DNA from: Methanospirillum stamsii
GTDB lineage: Archaea; Halobacteriota; Methanomicrobia; Methanomicrobiales; Methanospirillaceae
Assembly (NCBI RefSeq): GCF_046244385.1
Contig: NZ_CP176366.1
Location: 2,728,001-2,792,000 of the forward strand
Direction of reading: 5' to 3'
Length of the DNA: 64,000 nucleotides
A model generated the notes under the pieces. The model had not been told where the DNA came from and searched no databases. It saw only the letters and a list, made by a program, of their open reading frames with translations. Position 1 is the first letter of the stretch; every line of letters starts with the position of its first letter. This document shows, piece by piece, positions 9,208 through 17,712 of the stretch. The position numbers and the translations under genes are program-made.

Positions 9208-9576
9208 TCAGAACGTGATGGTAGTTTCGGAAAGCAGGATAGTCCAGGATACGTACCAGAACGCAAATGTCATAAAACCCTGGTAAAACCAGTCTTTTTT
9301 CTCCAGTTTTGCAGTATCAATTCTGATGAGCATGAACACATGTTTCTGGATTACTATTGCCGCGAGCATCACAAGGATGGGAAAGAGGAAGGTGTTCCCT
9401 GCCCCGGCTGTGGATGCTGCCTGTTCAGTAAAATAGCAAATAATTCCGGCGATACACCCTGCACCGATTGCGATGAGCGTGCGCGTAATGCGCTTTGTAT
9501 ATTCTGCCGCTTCATCAACGGGGGCAGGTGCGGGTTTTTCTTCTTCAGGAATATTGGGGACCGGTTCTTCTGTCAT
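9208..9576 (-). CDS. EMC6-like small membrane protein
   Basis: A 122-residue protein with an acidic, proline-rich cytosolic N-terminus, then three hydrophobic segments (about residues 33-54, 62-80 and 100-117). Size and topology resemble archaeal EMC6-like proteins, relatives of a eukaryotic membrane-insertase subunit. I recognise the family from its pattern, not from an alignment. It ends six bases before ABCE1 on the same strand and is divergent from rqcH with 55 bases between. The context suggests a link between membrane protein biogenesis and ribosome recycling, which is inference. Confidence 0.55.
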   Translation of the reverse strand: MTEEPVPNIPEEEKPAPAPVDEAAEYTKRITRTLIAIGAGCIAGIICYFTEQAASTAGAGNTFLFPILVMLAAIVIQKHVFMLIRIDTAKLEKKDWFYQGFMTFAFWYVSWTILLSETTITF

Positions 9577-9631
9577 TAGGGCACCAGTTGTCTTATTTTT
9601 TTAGTCATGAGGCCATATCTAATTTGGTATT
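9577..9631. promoter_or_regulatory. Divergent promoter region of EMC6-ABCE1 and rqcH-pelA
   Basis: Only 55 bases separate the two start codons, so both transcription units must share this AT-rich spacer, which contains a run of seven T. No unambiguous TATA/BRE pair could be assigned to either side. Confidence 0.4.
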
Positions 9632-11512
9632 ATGGCAACTGCACAGGGGATGAGTGGACTTGACCTCATCACGGTAACTGACGAGATTACACGGCTGCTC
9701 CCCCTCTGGGTTCATAAAATATACCTGGATGAAAAACGGCTCTGTGTTATCAGGCTCAATAGTAAAGAGCAGGGAAAAAGCAATCTTCTGATAGAACCAG
9801 GAAGGCGGCTCCATCTGATTCCTGTTCTTCCGGAAATGCCGCAGATTCCTCCGGCCTTTGCAATGTTTCTCCGGAAGTACTTGGGTGGCGGAAGAGTTAC
9901 TGCTATCCGACAGCAGGGACTTCAGAGAACGGTAATTATTGACATCCAGAAATCCGAGCAGCTCTTTCACCTTATCGCGGAAATTTTTGATGAAGGAAAT
10001 ATCATTCTCTGCGGGGAAGATATGAAAATCATCCAGCCACTGACCAGGCAGCGGTTCAAAGACCGGGATGTTCTTCCTGGGTCTGATTACGTGTTCCCCC
10101 CGCCTGATGTCAGTATGATAACCGCGAATGAGTTTGCTGAGCGGCTGTCTGCCGATGATCGCGATATTGTCAGGTCACTTGCAGTCGGTTCATTTCTTGG
10201 CGGACGGTACGCAGAATACATATGTACACAAACCGGCGTTGACAAGGAAACTCTTGCAAAAGACACCAATGCCTCTGAGATATATGTTGCCATTCATAAT
10301 CTGCTGAATAGTGCACGAATTCCCGTTTCGGTTCTTGCAAAGAGCGGGTGTCATCCGGTAGCAACGGGTGATGAACCAAAAGCACCCTATGACCTTTTTA
10401 ATGATGCCCTTGCAGCATTTTATCCCATTGCTCCTCCGGCCAAAAAACGCGAAGAGAAGGTACGCGAATCCAGAGAAGACCGGATTCGCCACCAGCAGGA
10501 AGAAGCGATAAAGAAATTTGAGAAAAATATTACCAGAAATGAAGAACTTGCCGCAATAATTTATGAAAATTACGGATTTGTCACTGAAATAATCACTACT
10601 CTTTCAAAAGCTGCAGAAAACCACTCATGGCAGGAGATTACCGACATTTTACAGAAAGATAACTCTGGTGCAGGAAACAATATAATCCGGGTATTTCCTG
10701 CTGATGCAGCGGTTGAACTTTCTCTCTCACATCCGGTGAAAATTTTTGTTCACGATAGCATTGACCAGAATGCCGGCAGGTACTATGACCAGGTGAAGAA
10801 GTTTAAGAAGAAACTTGCTGGTGCAAAAGCAGCGATGGAACGTGAAGTTCATCAGGCCAGGCATAAGAAAGTTTTGTACCAGCGTCCCAAAAAACGGTGG
10901 TTTGACCGGTTCCGCTGGTTTTATACCTCAGATCAGGTGCTTGTGATTGGTGGCAGAGACGCCGGACAGAACGAGGAACTTATCCGGAAATATCTGGAAG
11001 GGGGAGATACCTTTGTTCATGCCGATGTCCACGGAGCCAGTGTCGTTGTGGTGAAAGGAAAGACCAGTGCCATGGATGAGGTAGCACAGTTTGCAGCAGC
11101 ATATTCCGGAGCATGGCGTGCAGGGTTTGCCTCTGCTGATGTCTATGCTGCCCGTCCGGATCAGGTTTCAAAAACTGCCGAGTCAGGAGAGTATCTCTCA
11201 CGAGGTTCATTCGTAGTCAGAGGAGAGCGTCAGTGGTTTCACGATGTCCCTCTGGCTGTAACGATAGGTCTTATGAAAACTCCGCAAACCCGAATCATCG
11301 GGGGACCTTCCTTGACCATACCGAAGGCATGCGAGCTTTACGTAACATTAAAGCCTGGAACTTTTGAACCTAATGATATTGCAAAAAAAGTTGTCCGGGC
11401 TTTACGAGACAGACTCTCACCAGATGATCAGAAGGCTCTTAAGTTTGCTCTTAATACCGAGGCCGTTGCAGGATTTGTTCCTCCCGGAGGGTCTGACCTG
11501 GTGGAAGGATGA
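9632..11512 (+). CDS. rqcH: Ribosome quality control protein RqcH (NEMF/Rqc2 homologue)
   Basis: A 626-residue NFACT-family protein that binds the large ribosomal subunit carrying a stalled peptidyl-tRNA and, in studied relatives, adds C-terminal tails. NFACT-N begins GMSGLDLITVTDEI. A long charged central segment (about residues 270-400) is the coiled-coil region. NFACT-R contains the family signature VIGGRDAGQNEELI followed by FVHADVHGASVVVVKG. Length matches archaeal members. Its stop overlaps the pelota start by four bases (ATGA), so the two are co-translated. Confidence 0.92.
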   Translation: MATAQGMSGLDLITVTDEITRLLPLWVHKIYLDEKRLCVIRLNSKEQGKSNLLIEPGRRLHLIPVLPEMPQIPPAFAMFLRKYLGGGRVTAIRQQGLQRTVIIDIQKSEQLFHLIAEIFDEGNIILCGEDMKIIQPLTRQRFKDRDVLPGSDYVFPPPDVSMITANEFAERLSADDRDIVRSLAVGSFLGGRYAEYICTQTGVDKETLAKDTNASEIYVAIHNLLNSARIPVSVLAKSGCHPVATGDEPKAPYDLFNDALAAFYPIAPPAKKREEKVRESREDRIRHQQEEAIKKFEKNITRNEELAAIIYENYGFVTEIITTLSKAAENHSWQEITDILQKDNSGAGNNIIRVFPADAAVELSLSHPVKIFVHDSIDQNAGRYYDQVKKFKKKLAGAKAAMEREVHQARHKKVLYQRPKKRWFDRFRWFYTSDQVLVIGGRDAGQNEELIRKYLEGGDTFVHADVHGASVVVVKGKTSAMDEVAQFAAAYSGAWRAGFASADVYAARPDQVSKTAESGEYLSRGSFVVRGERQWFHDVPLAVTIGLMKTPQTRIIGGPSLTIPKACELYVTLKPGTFEPNDIAKKVVRALRDRLSPDDQKALKFALNTEAVAGFVPPGGSDLVEG

Positions 11513-12534
11513 AAGCAGAAATAGGGGAATTACAACGTTCATACGGAGAAATTCATCTCTTTCCGGAAAATTCTGATGATCTCTGGCACCTGCATCATCT
11601 CATCAACCCCGGTTGTCTGGTTTTTGCAACAACCCTCCGGAGTGTTGAAGGGACGCAGGATAAAATTCGTCCGGAAAAACAGGAAAAAAGACCGGTACGG
11701 CTTGGTATCCGGGTTGAGGATGTTGAATTCCATGAATACTCCATCCGTCTTCGTGTTTTTGGAGTGATTGAGTCCGGGGTGGATACCGGATCACACCACA
11801 CTCTTAACCTGGAGCCCGGATTTGAAATATCAGTTATAAAGGCATGGTCTGCAAACGATCTTGAACGGATCGAACGGGCGGTAAAAGGATCGAACGCCGA
11901 GGCTATTCATATTCTGGTTATCGAAGAAGGAGAAGCAGAACTCTACCGGGTTCACAGTTTTGGACCAAAGCAGATATGGTCACTTGCTGCAGGCAGCGGA
12001 AAAACTGCAGAGCTGAGCAGCCGTGAGGTTTTTTCAGAGACGGTAATCTCGCAGATATCTGCAATAACAGGCCCGCTTGTCATAGCAGGACCGGGTTTTG
12101 TAAAAGAAGAAATAATTGCAAAATACAGAAGGAATAATCCTTCAAGAACTGCCCCGCTTGTTATTGGAGATACCCGTACCGGGGGGAGGCGGGCAGTTCA
12201 GGAAATTATCGGACAGGGCATTTTAGAAAAGCTGAACGGGGATCTGCAGCTGGCAAGAGAAGTCACCTGTCTTGATGAACTTATGAGAAGGATAGGCAAA
12301 GATGAACCGGTGGCTTATGGTTCTGCCGATGTCAGGGAAGCTATCTCATGTGGGGCCGTTCAGACGCTGTTAGTTACCGACTCACTTCTCCGGGAACCGG
12401 AGATTGCAGGGATTATCCGTCAGGCTGAAGAGATGCGTTCGGAAGTTGTCATCTTTTCTTCCAGGTTTGAACCAGGTGAACGACTTTCAGGTCTTGGCGG
12501 TGTTGCAGCTCTTCTCAGGTATAATATCCGGTAA
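11509..12534 (+). CDS. pelA: mRNA surveillance protein pelota (Dom34)
   Basis: A 341-residue eRF1-like ribosome rescue factor that enters the empty A site of stalled ribosomes with aEF1A and recruits ABCE1 for splitting. Domain 1 is the Sm-like fold (residues 1-125, including VRLGIRVEDVEFHEYSIRLR), domain 2 about 130-245, and domain 3 the L7Ae-like part (EPVAYGSADVREAISCGAVQ). It lacks the GGQ of release factors, as expected. It overlaps rqcH by four bases. With ABCE1 in the divergent unit, the locus groups splitting, rescue and quality control. Confidence 0.95.
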   Translation: MKAEIGELQRSYGEIHLFPENSDDLWHLHHLINPGCLVFATTLRSVEGTQDKIRPEKQEKRPVRLGIRVEDVEFHEYSIRLRVFGVIESGVDTGSHHTLNLEPGFEISVIKAWSANDLERIERAVKGSNAEAIHILVIEEGEAELYRVHSFGPKQIWSLAAGSGKTAELSSREVFSETVISQISAITGPLVIAGPGFVKEEIIAKYRRNNPSRTAPLVIGDTRTGGRRAVQEIIGQGILEKLNGDLQLAREVTCLDELMRRIGKDEPVAYGSADVREAISCGAVQTLLVTDSLLREPEIAGIIRQAEEMRSEVVIFSSRFEPGERLSGLGGVAALLRYNIR

Positions 12535-12645
12535 ACCCGGAATACCGGTTTTCTGGCTAACAAGAACATGGGGATGTACTGATTCCGGTGAGCGTAAGAT
12601 GTATAAACCGGTTGATGTTTAACCCGGCATTTCTAATATATCTGT

Positions 12646-14775
12646 ATGCGTCGGCTGGTGACAGGTAACGATGACCAGAATCGCTGGATTTGTTTCATAC
12701 TGGCTATTACTATCATTGTTTTTTCAATCGTCTGGTATGCTTTGTCCAGGGATATTCATGTTGTCATATCTCACCTGCTCTATATTCCGGTTATTTTAGC
12801 CTGTTACCGGTTTCCCATCCCAGGTCTTATTTTCACTCTCGTAATAATTGGTGGTTATCTGGGTTTTGAAGCGAATATTTCTGATAATTACCAGATTACT
12901 CTTGACGCTCTCTTACGCGGGGTAATGATCTTCATCATCGGCGGGGTTGTAACCTACCTTTCATTGTATCTCCGGTTTCGGGAGAAAAGTTATCTGCGCC
13001 TTCTTTCCAATGTCGATACCGGGGTTCTGGTAACAAATAAGGATGGCATCATCCTGTACGCAAATCCCTATGCTCATGGTGTACTGGACCGCAGAGACAG
13101 TAGTGTTGTCGGGATGTCACTTGAAAATTTTGCACAGGATAAAAAAGAGCTGGCCGATTATCTCTTGTCATGCCTCTCATCTGATACCCGTGCATCTGTC
13201 ACAGAATTAAACCTGAAAAGAAAAGACGGTTTTTTTGTTCCGGTTATGATTGTTGGGTATTGTGAAAAGCAGGAGGACGTCATTCTCACCATCACTGATC
13301 TTTCTGAAGAGAAATGGATGGCCCATGAACTGGCTACCGGAAAGGTGGTCCTAAAAACACTTCTTGATGCCATTTCTGAAGGAGTATTCCTGTCTGATAC
13401 CTTTGGAAAAATTATCAGTATTAATAAATCATGTCGGGAAATTGCCGGATGGGAAGAGGGCATGGATATCAGTCAGAAGACCGGATTTTTCGAAGACCGT
13501 GTCTATGAGGAACTAAAAAAGGCTGTTTCCCGGTGTGTTCTTGAAAAAATTCCCCTGACTCTCTATCTGGATTCTGATACCAGTCCATCTAATCGTTACT
13601 ATGAATTAATCCTGACTCCGGTTCCTGATGATGGGGGTGCAACAACCCGGGTTGCCGGAGTCATCCATGATATCACTGATCAGGAAAATTACCTGAACAA
13701 GATAAAGGAACGAGAGGAGTATCTTCGCCTGGTTCTGGACGGCCTTCCACTTGCAACGATTGTAATCGATCCTTCACACAAGGTCATGTCTGTAAACCAG
13801 GCACTTTCCATGCTTTTTGAACAGGATGTTCTGAACCTCATTGGAACATCTGATCATGGCAATCTTCTTTATCCGGCAAAAGAACGTCCCATGCTTGCAG
13901 ACCTTCTGGTGAATGAGGATGTGGACATTTTGCTTGAAGAAAATTATGGGGGTCTTTTTTCATCTTCTCCAACCGTGCCCGGAGCATACGAAGTCATTGA
14001 TTTTTATCCTCACATCGGTGATGAGGGTAAATGGATCCGGAGCACTGCAGCCCGGCTGGTTGATGAAAACGGGGTGACTATTGGTGCAATTGAGACATTT
14101 GAAGATTTTTCAACCCAGAAACAGGCAGAAGAAATAATCCGGATAAGCGAGGAACGGTTTAAGATTGCATCTCATATCGCAACAGATCTCATATTTGAAT
14201 ATGAACAGGTCACTGACAGGATTTCCTGGTTTGGAGATATCGACAAATGGCTTGGCCTTGAATCACCCGGAAGGGTTAGTACTCTTACCGGCTGGGTCAC
14301 GCTTATCCATCAGGATGATGTCGACCGTATCAGGAATTCATTTATCCAGCATGTTCTCTCCGGAGATCCAATCAGTGAAGAACTTCGGATAAAACACCGG
14401 AATGGTCAGTACCAGACCTGGGTGATAAAAGCAGTTGCACTCTATAATGCCCAGTTCCAGCAGATAAAAACGATTGGAGTTGTATCAGACATCAGTGAGA
14501 TGCGGGCAAATGAGGAGGCAAAAAAGAAAGCTCTTGTTGCCATAGAAAAATATATCGAGCAGTTTGCAATCCTTGGTGATCATATCCGAAATCCTCTGCA
14601 GGTGATTGCCGGGTATAATGATCTTCAGAGTGGAGAATACAAGGAAAAAATAGCACTCCAGATATCCCATGTGAACCGGATTGTTGATCAGCTTGACAGG
14701 GGATGGATTGAATCAGAAAGTATCAGGGATTTTCTTCGCAGGCATTATGGTATTTCAGAAAACGAAAAATTCTAA
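12646..14775 (+). CDS. Membrane multi-PAS sensor with HisKA-like end and no ATPase domain
   Basis: A 709-residue sensor. About four membrane segments occupy residues 14-110 (a MASE-like N-terminus), followed by four PAS domains (about 120-225, 235-350, 355-485 and 490-625; the third contains VIDPSHKVMSVNQALSMLFE). The last 80 residues form a helical segment with a histidine in an H-box-like context, GDHIRNPLQVIAGY. The protein stops about 65 residues later with no HATPase domain: no N-box, no G-box. It therefore cannot phosphorylate itself in the usual way and must act with another kinase or by protein contact. Monocistronic, converging on xth with 13 bases between stops. Confidence 0.8.
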   Translation: MRRLVTGNDDQNRWICFILAITIIVFSIVWYALSRDIHVVISHLLYIPVILACYRFPIPGLIFTLVIIGGYLGFEANISDNYQITLDALLRGVMIFIIGGVVTYLSLYLRFREKSYLRLLSNVDTGVLVTNKDGIILYANPYAHGVLDRRDSSVVGMSLENFAQDKKELADYLLSCLSSDTRASVTELNLKRKDGFFVPVMIVGYCEKQEDVILTITDLSEEKWMAHELATGKVVLKTLLDAISEGVFLSDTFGKIISINKSCREIAGWEEGMDISQKTGFFEDRVYEELKKAVSRCVLEKIPLTLYLDSDTSPSNRYYELILTPVPDDGGATTRVAGVIHDITDQENYLNKIKEREEYLRLVLDGLPLATIVIDPSHKVMSVNQALSMLFEQDVLNLIGTSDHGNLLYPAKERPMLADLLVNEDVDILLEENYGGLFSSSPTVPGAYEVIDFYPHIGDEGKWIRSTAARLVDENGVTIGAIETFEDFSTQKQAEEIIRISEERFKIASHIATDLIFEYEQVTDRISWFGDIDKWLGLESPGRVSTLTGWVTLIHQDDVDRIRNSFIQHVLSGDPISEELRIKHRNGQYQTWVIKAVALYNAQFQQIKTIGVVSDISEMRANEEAKKKALVAIEKYIEQFAILGDHIRNPLQVIAGYNDLQSGEYKEKIALQISHVNRIVDQLDRGWIESESIRDFLRRHYGISENEKF

Positions 14776-14788
14776 GGTGTTCTGATAT

Positions 14789-15583
14789 CTATGGAAATTT
14801 TAACGTCAGGGTTACCGGACAGTGATCAGAACCTCCTATATCACTGCGAATTCCTGCCATTGAAATATTGTCTCGCAATTTTGAACTGACAAAGAAGTAG
14901 TCGATTCTCCATCCGACATTTCTCATTCTCGCCCTGGTTTTATAATCCCACCAGCTGTACTGGTTTCCTTCCTTTGAAAAAAGTCTGAAACTGTCAATAA
15001 ATCCGGCCGCGATAACCTTATCAATCCAGTCCCGTTCAATCTGCAAAAATCCGGATACCTGTTCATTCTCTTTTGGTCGTGCAAGGTCTAAGGGCATGTG
15101 AGCGGTATTGACATCCCCACAGAAAATAACCTTTTCACCTTTATCTTCTATCTCGAGAATTTTCTTCAGGAATGCATCATAAAATTTTAGTTTAAATGAT
15201 AGTCTCTCTTCTGATGCACCGCCATTTGGAAAATAGACGTTCAGAAGGGTGAATTCAGGGTATCGTGCAGTAATTATTCTGCCTTCCCTGTCAAACTCAG
15301 GTTCAAGGCCACCAAACTCCAATGAATCCGGTTCAGTTTTTGTATAGATGGCAACCCCGCTGTATCCTTTCCGTTCAGCTGGGTTGATGTAAAAAAAGTA
15401 ACCGGGGATTCGCGATACTGCAGGTGTCAGGGTTTTGACATCCGCTTTTGTCTCCTGCAGACAGAGGATATCCGGATTTTCTTTTGATAAAAATTCATGA
15501 AACGGGACACCGGGAAGGACTTCTTTTCCACTGACTGCCCGGATGCCATTGACATTCCACGAGAAAAGATGAAGCTCTTTCAT
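14789..15583 (-). CDS. xth: Exodeoxyribonuclease III / AP endonuclease
   Basis: A 264-residue enzyme of the exonuclease III family, which cuts DNA 5' of abasic sites in base excision repair. All signature regions are visible: LFSWNVNGIRA, DILCLQETKAD with the metal-binding glutamate, VIFCGDVNTAH with catalytic Asp/Asn, and the C-terminal GGSDHCPVTLTL with the catalytic Asp-His. Length is typical. It starts nine bases after the TIM-barrel gene stop on the same strand, suggesting one operon. Confidence 0.93.
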   Translation of the reverse strand: MKELHLFSWNVNGIRAVSGKEVLPGVPFHEFLSKENPDILCLQETKADVKTLTPAVSRIPGYFFYINPAERKGYSGVAIYTKTEPDSLEFGGLEPEFDREGRIITARYPEFTLLNVYFPNGGASEERLSFKLKFYDAFLKKILEIEDKGEKVIFCGDVNTAHMPLDLARPKENEQVSGFLQIERDWIDKVIAAGFIDSFRLFSKEGNQYSWWDYKTRARMRNVGWRIDYFFVSSKLRDNISMAGIRSDIGGSDHCPVTLTLKFP

Positions 15584-15592
15584 GTTATCCGA

Positions 15593-16315
15593 TTATCCGA
15601 TTCCAAATCTCCTGAGAGCAATCAGGGTGTTATGAGCTGACCTGAATGAAGGAACATCAATGATACCCCGTGCTCCGTTAGCAAACATCCCTGTAGCAAC
15701 CTGGTCAAAATGTATGGACCCCCGTCCGATTTCCAAGTGTTCCTCTGAAAACTCCCTGCAGTCATACAGGTAAAAAGCCCTGCTGGCCGCCTCATGCAAA
15801 AATTTCGGAAGACATCCGTTTACATGGGCATGACCGATATCAAGAGCAAGCGGGATCTGGGACATACGATTCAGATCTTCTGGATGTCGGACCATGTTTC
15901 CTGAATAACGTCCCATATTCCTGAACAGGAATCGTATCCCGTATTCATCCGCCGATCGAAGGAGGTCAGTACATGACCGTGCAAGTTGCCGTTTTGCATG
16001 TAAGAGATCAGATCCTGCTGACACAAATCCCGGATCCACGACAACTTCAGCATTTATCTCTGATGCCAGTTGAAACCGTTCATTGATAACGGAAACAGCA
16101 GCCTGCCGTACTGGTTCCAGAATGCTGGCCAGGTTAATATCCCGGTGTGGCAGCCTTATCATGTACTGATATGGGAATGATTCAAGGAGGCTAACCGCTG
16201 GAATCCGGTGAGCACCCATGTCAACTATCTCTACCCCCCTGGTTAGTGAACCAAGGCTTTCAAGAGCAATTTCTAGCGGTGTATCCCGCATACAGGTTGT
16301 GGAAATCCAGAGCAT
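15593..16315 (-). CDS. TIM-barrel protein of the sugar phosphate isomerase/epimerase family
   Basis: A 240-residue xylose-isomerase-like TIM barrel. Supporting segments are GVEIVDMGAH, AEVVVDPGFVSAG, PLALDIGHAHVNG (a metal-binding Asp-x-Gly-His) and YLYDCREFSEEHLEIGRGSI, the latter being the typical C-terminal metal and substrate strand. Endonuclease IV shares this fold and the gene lies directly upstream of xth, so a DNA repair role is possible, but the protein is shorter than endonuclease IV. Substrate unknown. Confidence 0.75.
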   Translation of the reverse strand: MLWISTTCMRDTPLEIALESLGSLTRGVEIVDMGAHRIPAVSLLESFPYQYMIRLPHRDINLASILEPVRQAAVSVINERFQLASEINAEVVVDPGFVSAGSDLLHAKRQLARSCTDLLRSADEYGIRFLFRNMGRYSGNMVRHPEDLNRMSQIPLALDIGHAHVNGCLPKFLHEAASRAFYLYDCREFSEEHLEIGRGSIHFDQVATGMFANGARGIIDVPSFRSAHNTLIALRRFGIG

Positions 16316-16451
16316 AGTATCATCAAACTGAATTATTGAGGTTCTTTTCTGGTATACATATAAGGAAGGCTTTATCGGTTATAATGTGTTCCGGAATGTC
16401 TATGGAGAAAATCCATATCCTTTATACGTCCCCCTCTGTAACATATGTGAT

Positions 16452-16643
16452 ATGGCATTGTCCAAAGATTCTACAATTCTTGAAGTACTGCAGGAAAACC
16501 CTGATGCAGCAGCAATATTTGCCCGGTTTGGAATGGGGTGTGTAGGTTGTGCAATTAGCAGAGGAGAAACCGTTGCAGAAGCAGCAGCAGCTCATGGAAT
16601 CCCTCTGGAAGACCTGATTTCCGCTCTTGGAATTCCTGCATAA
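16452..16643 (+). CDS. DUF1858-domain small redox protein
   Basis: A 63-residue protein starting MALSKDSTILEVL. The DUF1858 core is visible: ILEVLQENPDAAAIFARFG, then GCVGC and a helix ending EDLISALGI. The CxxC pair suggests a redox or metal-binding role; the family often accompanies hybrid-cluster proteins. The open frame runs back to 16386, but ATG 16452 gives the normal family N-terminus and follows a GTGAT sequence that can pair with 16S rRNA. The gene is divergent from the TIM-barrel gene. Confidence 0.8.
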   Translation: MALSKDSTILEVLQENPDAAAIFARFGMGCVGCAISRGETVAEAAAAHGIPLEDLISALGIPA

Positions 16644-16686
16644 ACTCTTTTTGATCTTTTCGATCTTTTTTTATCGCGAAAAAAAG
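16644..16686. terminator. Bidirectional T-tract terminator
   Basis: Between two converging stops lie TTTTT (16648-16652) and T7 (16666-16672) for rightward transcription, and A7 (16679-16685), which reads as T7 for the leftward mch transcript. A GATCTTTTCGATC repeat lies between them. Confidence 0.55.
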
Positions 16687-17634
16687 TTAGATATATCCGA
16701 ATGATTTTAAGGTAACATCCGGGTTTACTTCACCGACGTGGTACACTTTACCCTCGGCTAATTCATTAATGGTAACTTCTGCAGGGGAGAAAAGTGATGT
16801 GTCAATCTGGTAAAAGTCAAAGTTTGCCTCTTTGAAAATTTCATAGAATGGCTTTCCATATCCTTTTGACTTGTTACTCGGGATCTTTTCAAGGTAGTCC
16901 TTGATCTCGGGGGCTTTCATAGTCAGGTTTATCTGGCCGTGATAAATGGTTGCATCATTGGTAGTTCCCATTGCCTTGGTGGCATCAGCCTTTACCGGTG
17001 GAATTGGAGCTGATCCAATTGCTGCAGAGATCTTGGTGGTGTCAAATCCAAGTTCATTGAGTTTGTAGATGGCGGTCTCAACACACCGGCCACAAACCTG
17101 AATGGAGCCTACAAGGGATGCTGTGGGTGCAACAACTGCACAGAGGTTCTCAACATCTATGCCACAGTCTTTTGCAATCTTATCCATGACCTCACCATTT
17201 GGAAGGTGGTCTGATTCAAGGGCAATGACTGCATCATCGCTTTCATCTTCGTATCCGATAACTTCGAAGGTGTGCTTGGGTTTTAAGGCAAGGGCACGTG
17301 CCGGACCGGATCCCATCGCAAAATAATTCCCTACCTTGACGGTCCACCCTGCCTTTTGTGCTCCAAGACAGGAGATGGCCGGATAATCGGTGCATACCTC
17401 AATGAACGGCAAGGGGACGTGCTTTATCTGACCCATACGGAAGTTTACTTCACCAAGGCCGCCCATACAAATTTCTGTGAATGCCCGTCCTGCTGCGTAT
17501 CCGCCCGGAACTGAAACTCCACAATCAACGATTTTCGCGCCATTATCAAGTTCATGGTAGGCGACATTGAAATCTTCAGAATAGTTTGCTAAATTATCGA
17601 ATATCTCAAGAGCTAATTCATTTACGCTAATCAT
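16687..17634 (-). CDS. mch: Methenyltetrahydromethanopterin cyclohydrolase
   Basis: A 315-residue cytosolic enzyme that interconverts formyl- and methenyl-tetrahydromethanopterin, the third step of CO2 reduction to methane. The sequence is collinear with archaeal Mch: it opens SVNELALEIFDNLANYSEDF, has KVGNYFAMGSGPARAL and VVAPTASLVGSIQVCGRCVE, and ends VGEVNPDVTLKSFGYI. Length matches the family (about 316-320). A GGGGGTTCG upstream of the ATG may serve as ribosome binding site and TATCTATAAAAATC about 80 bases upstream looks like a TATA box. Monocistronic. Confidence 0.97.
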   Translation of the reverse strand: MISVNELALEIFDNLANYSEDFNVAYHELDNGAKIVDCGVSVPGGYAAGRAFTEICMGGLGEVNFRMGQIKHVPLPFIEVCTDYPAISCLGAQKAGWTVKVGNYFAMGSGPARALALKPKHTFEVIGYEDESDDAVIALESDHLPNGEVMDKIAKDCGIDVENLCAVVAPTASLVGSIQVCGRCVETAIYKLNELGFDTTKISAAIGSAPIPPVKADATKAMGTTNDATIYHGQINLTMKAPEIKDYLEKIPSNKSKGYGKPFYEIFKEANFDFYQIDTSLFSPAEVTINELAEGKVYHVGEVNPDVTLKSFGYI

Positions 17635-17712
17635 GTTCGAACCCCCGTAGAGTACCTTATCATCTCTGATGCACGGGTATTGAATTCTTCGTTTTGCTTT
17701 ACAAACTGATTT

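Noticed and set aside
9605..9970. 121-codon minus-strand frame over the rqcH start
   Set aside because: Antisense to rqcH and occupies the divergent spacer; no domain seen.
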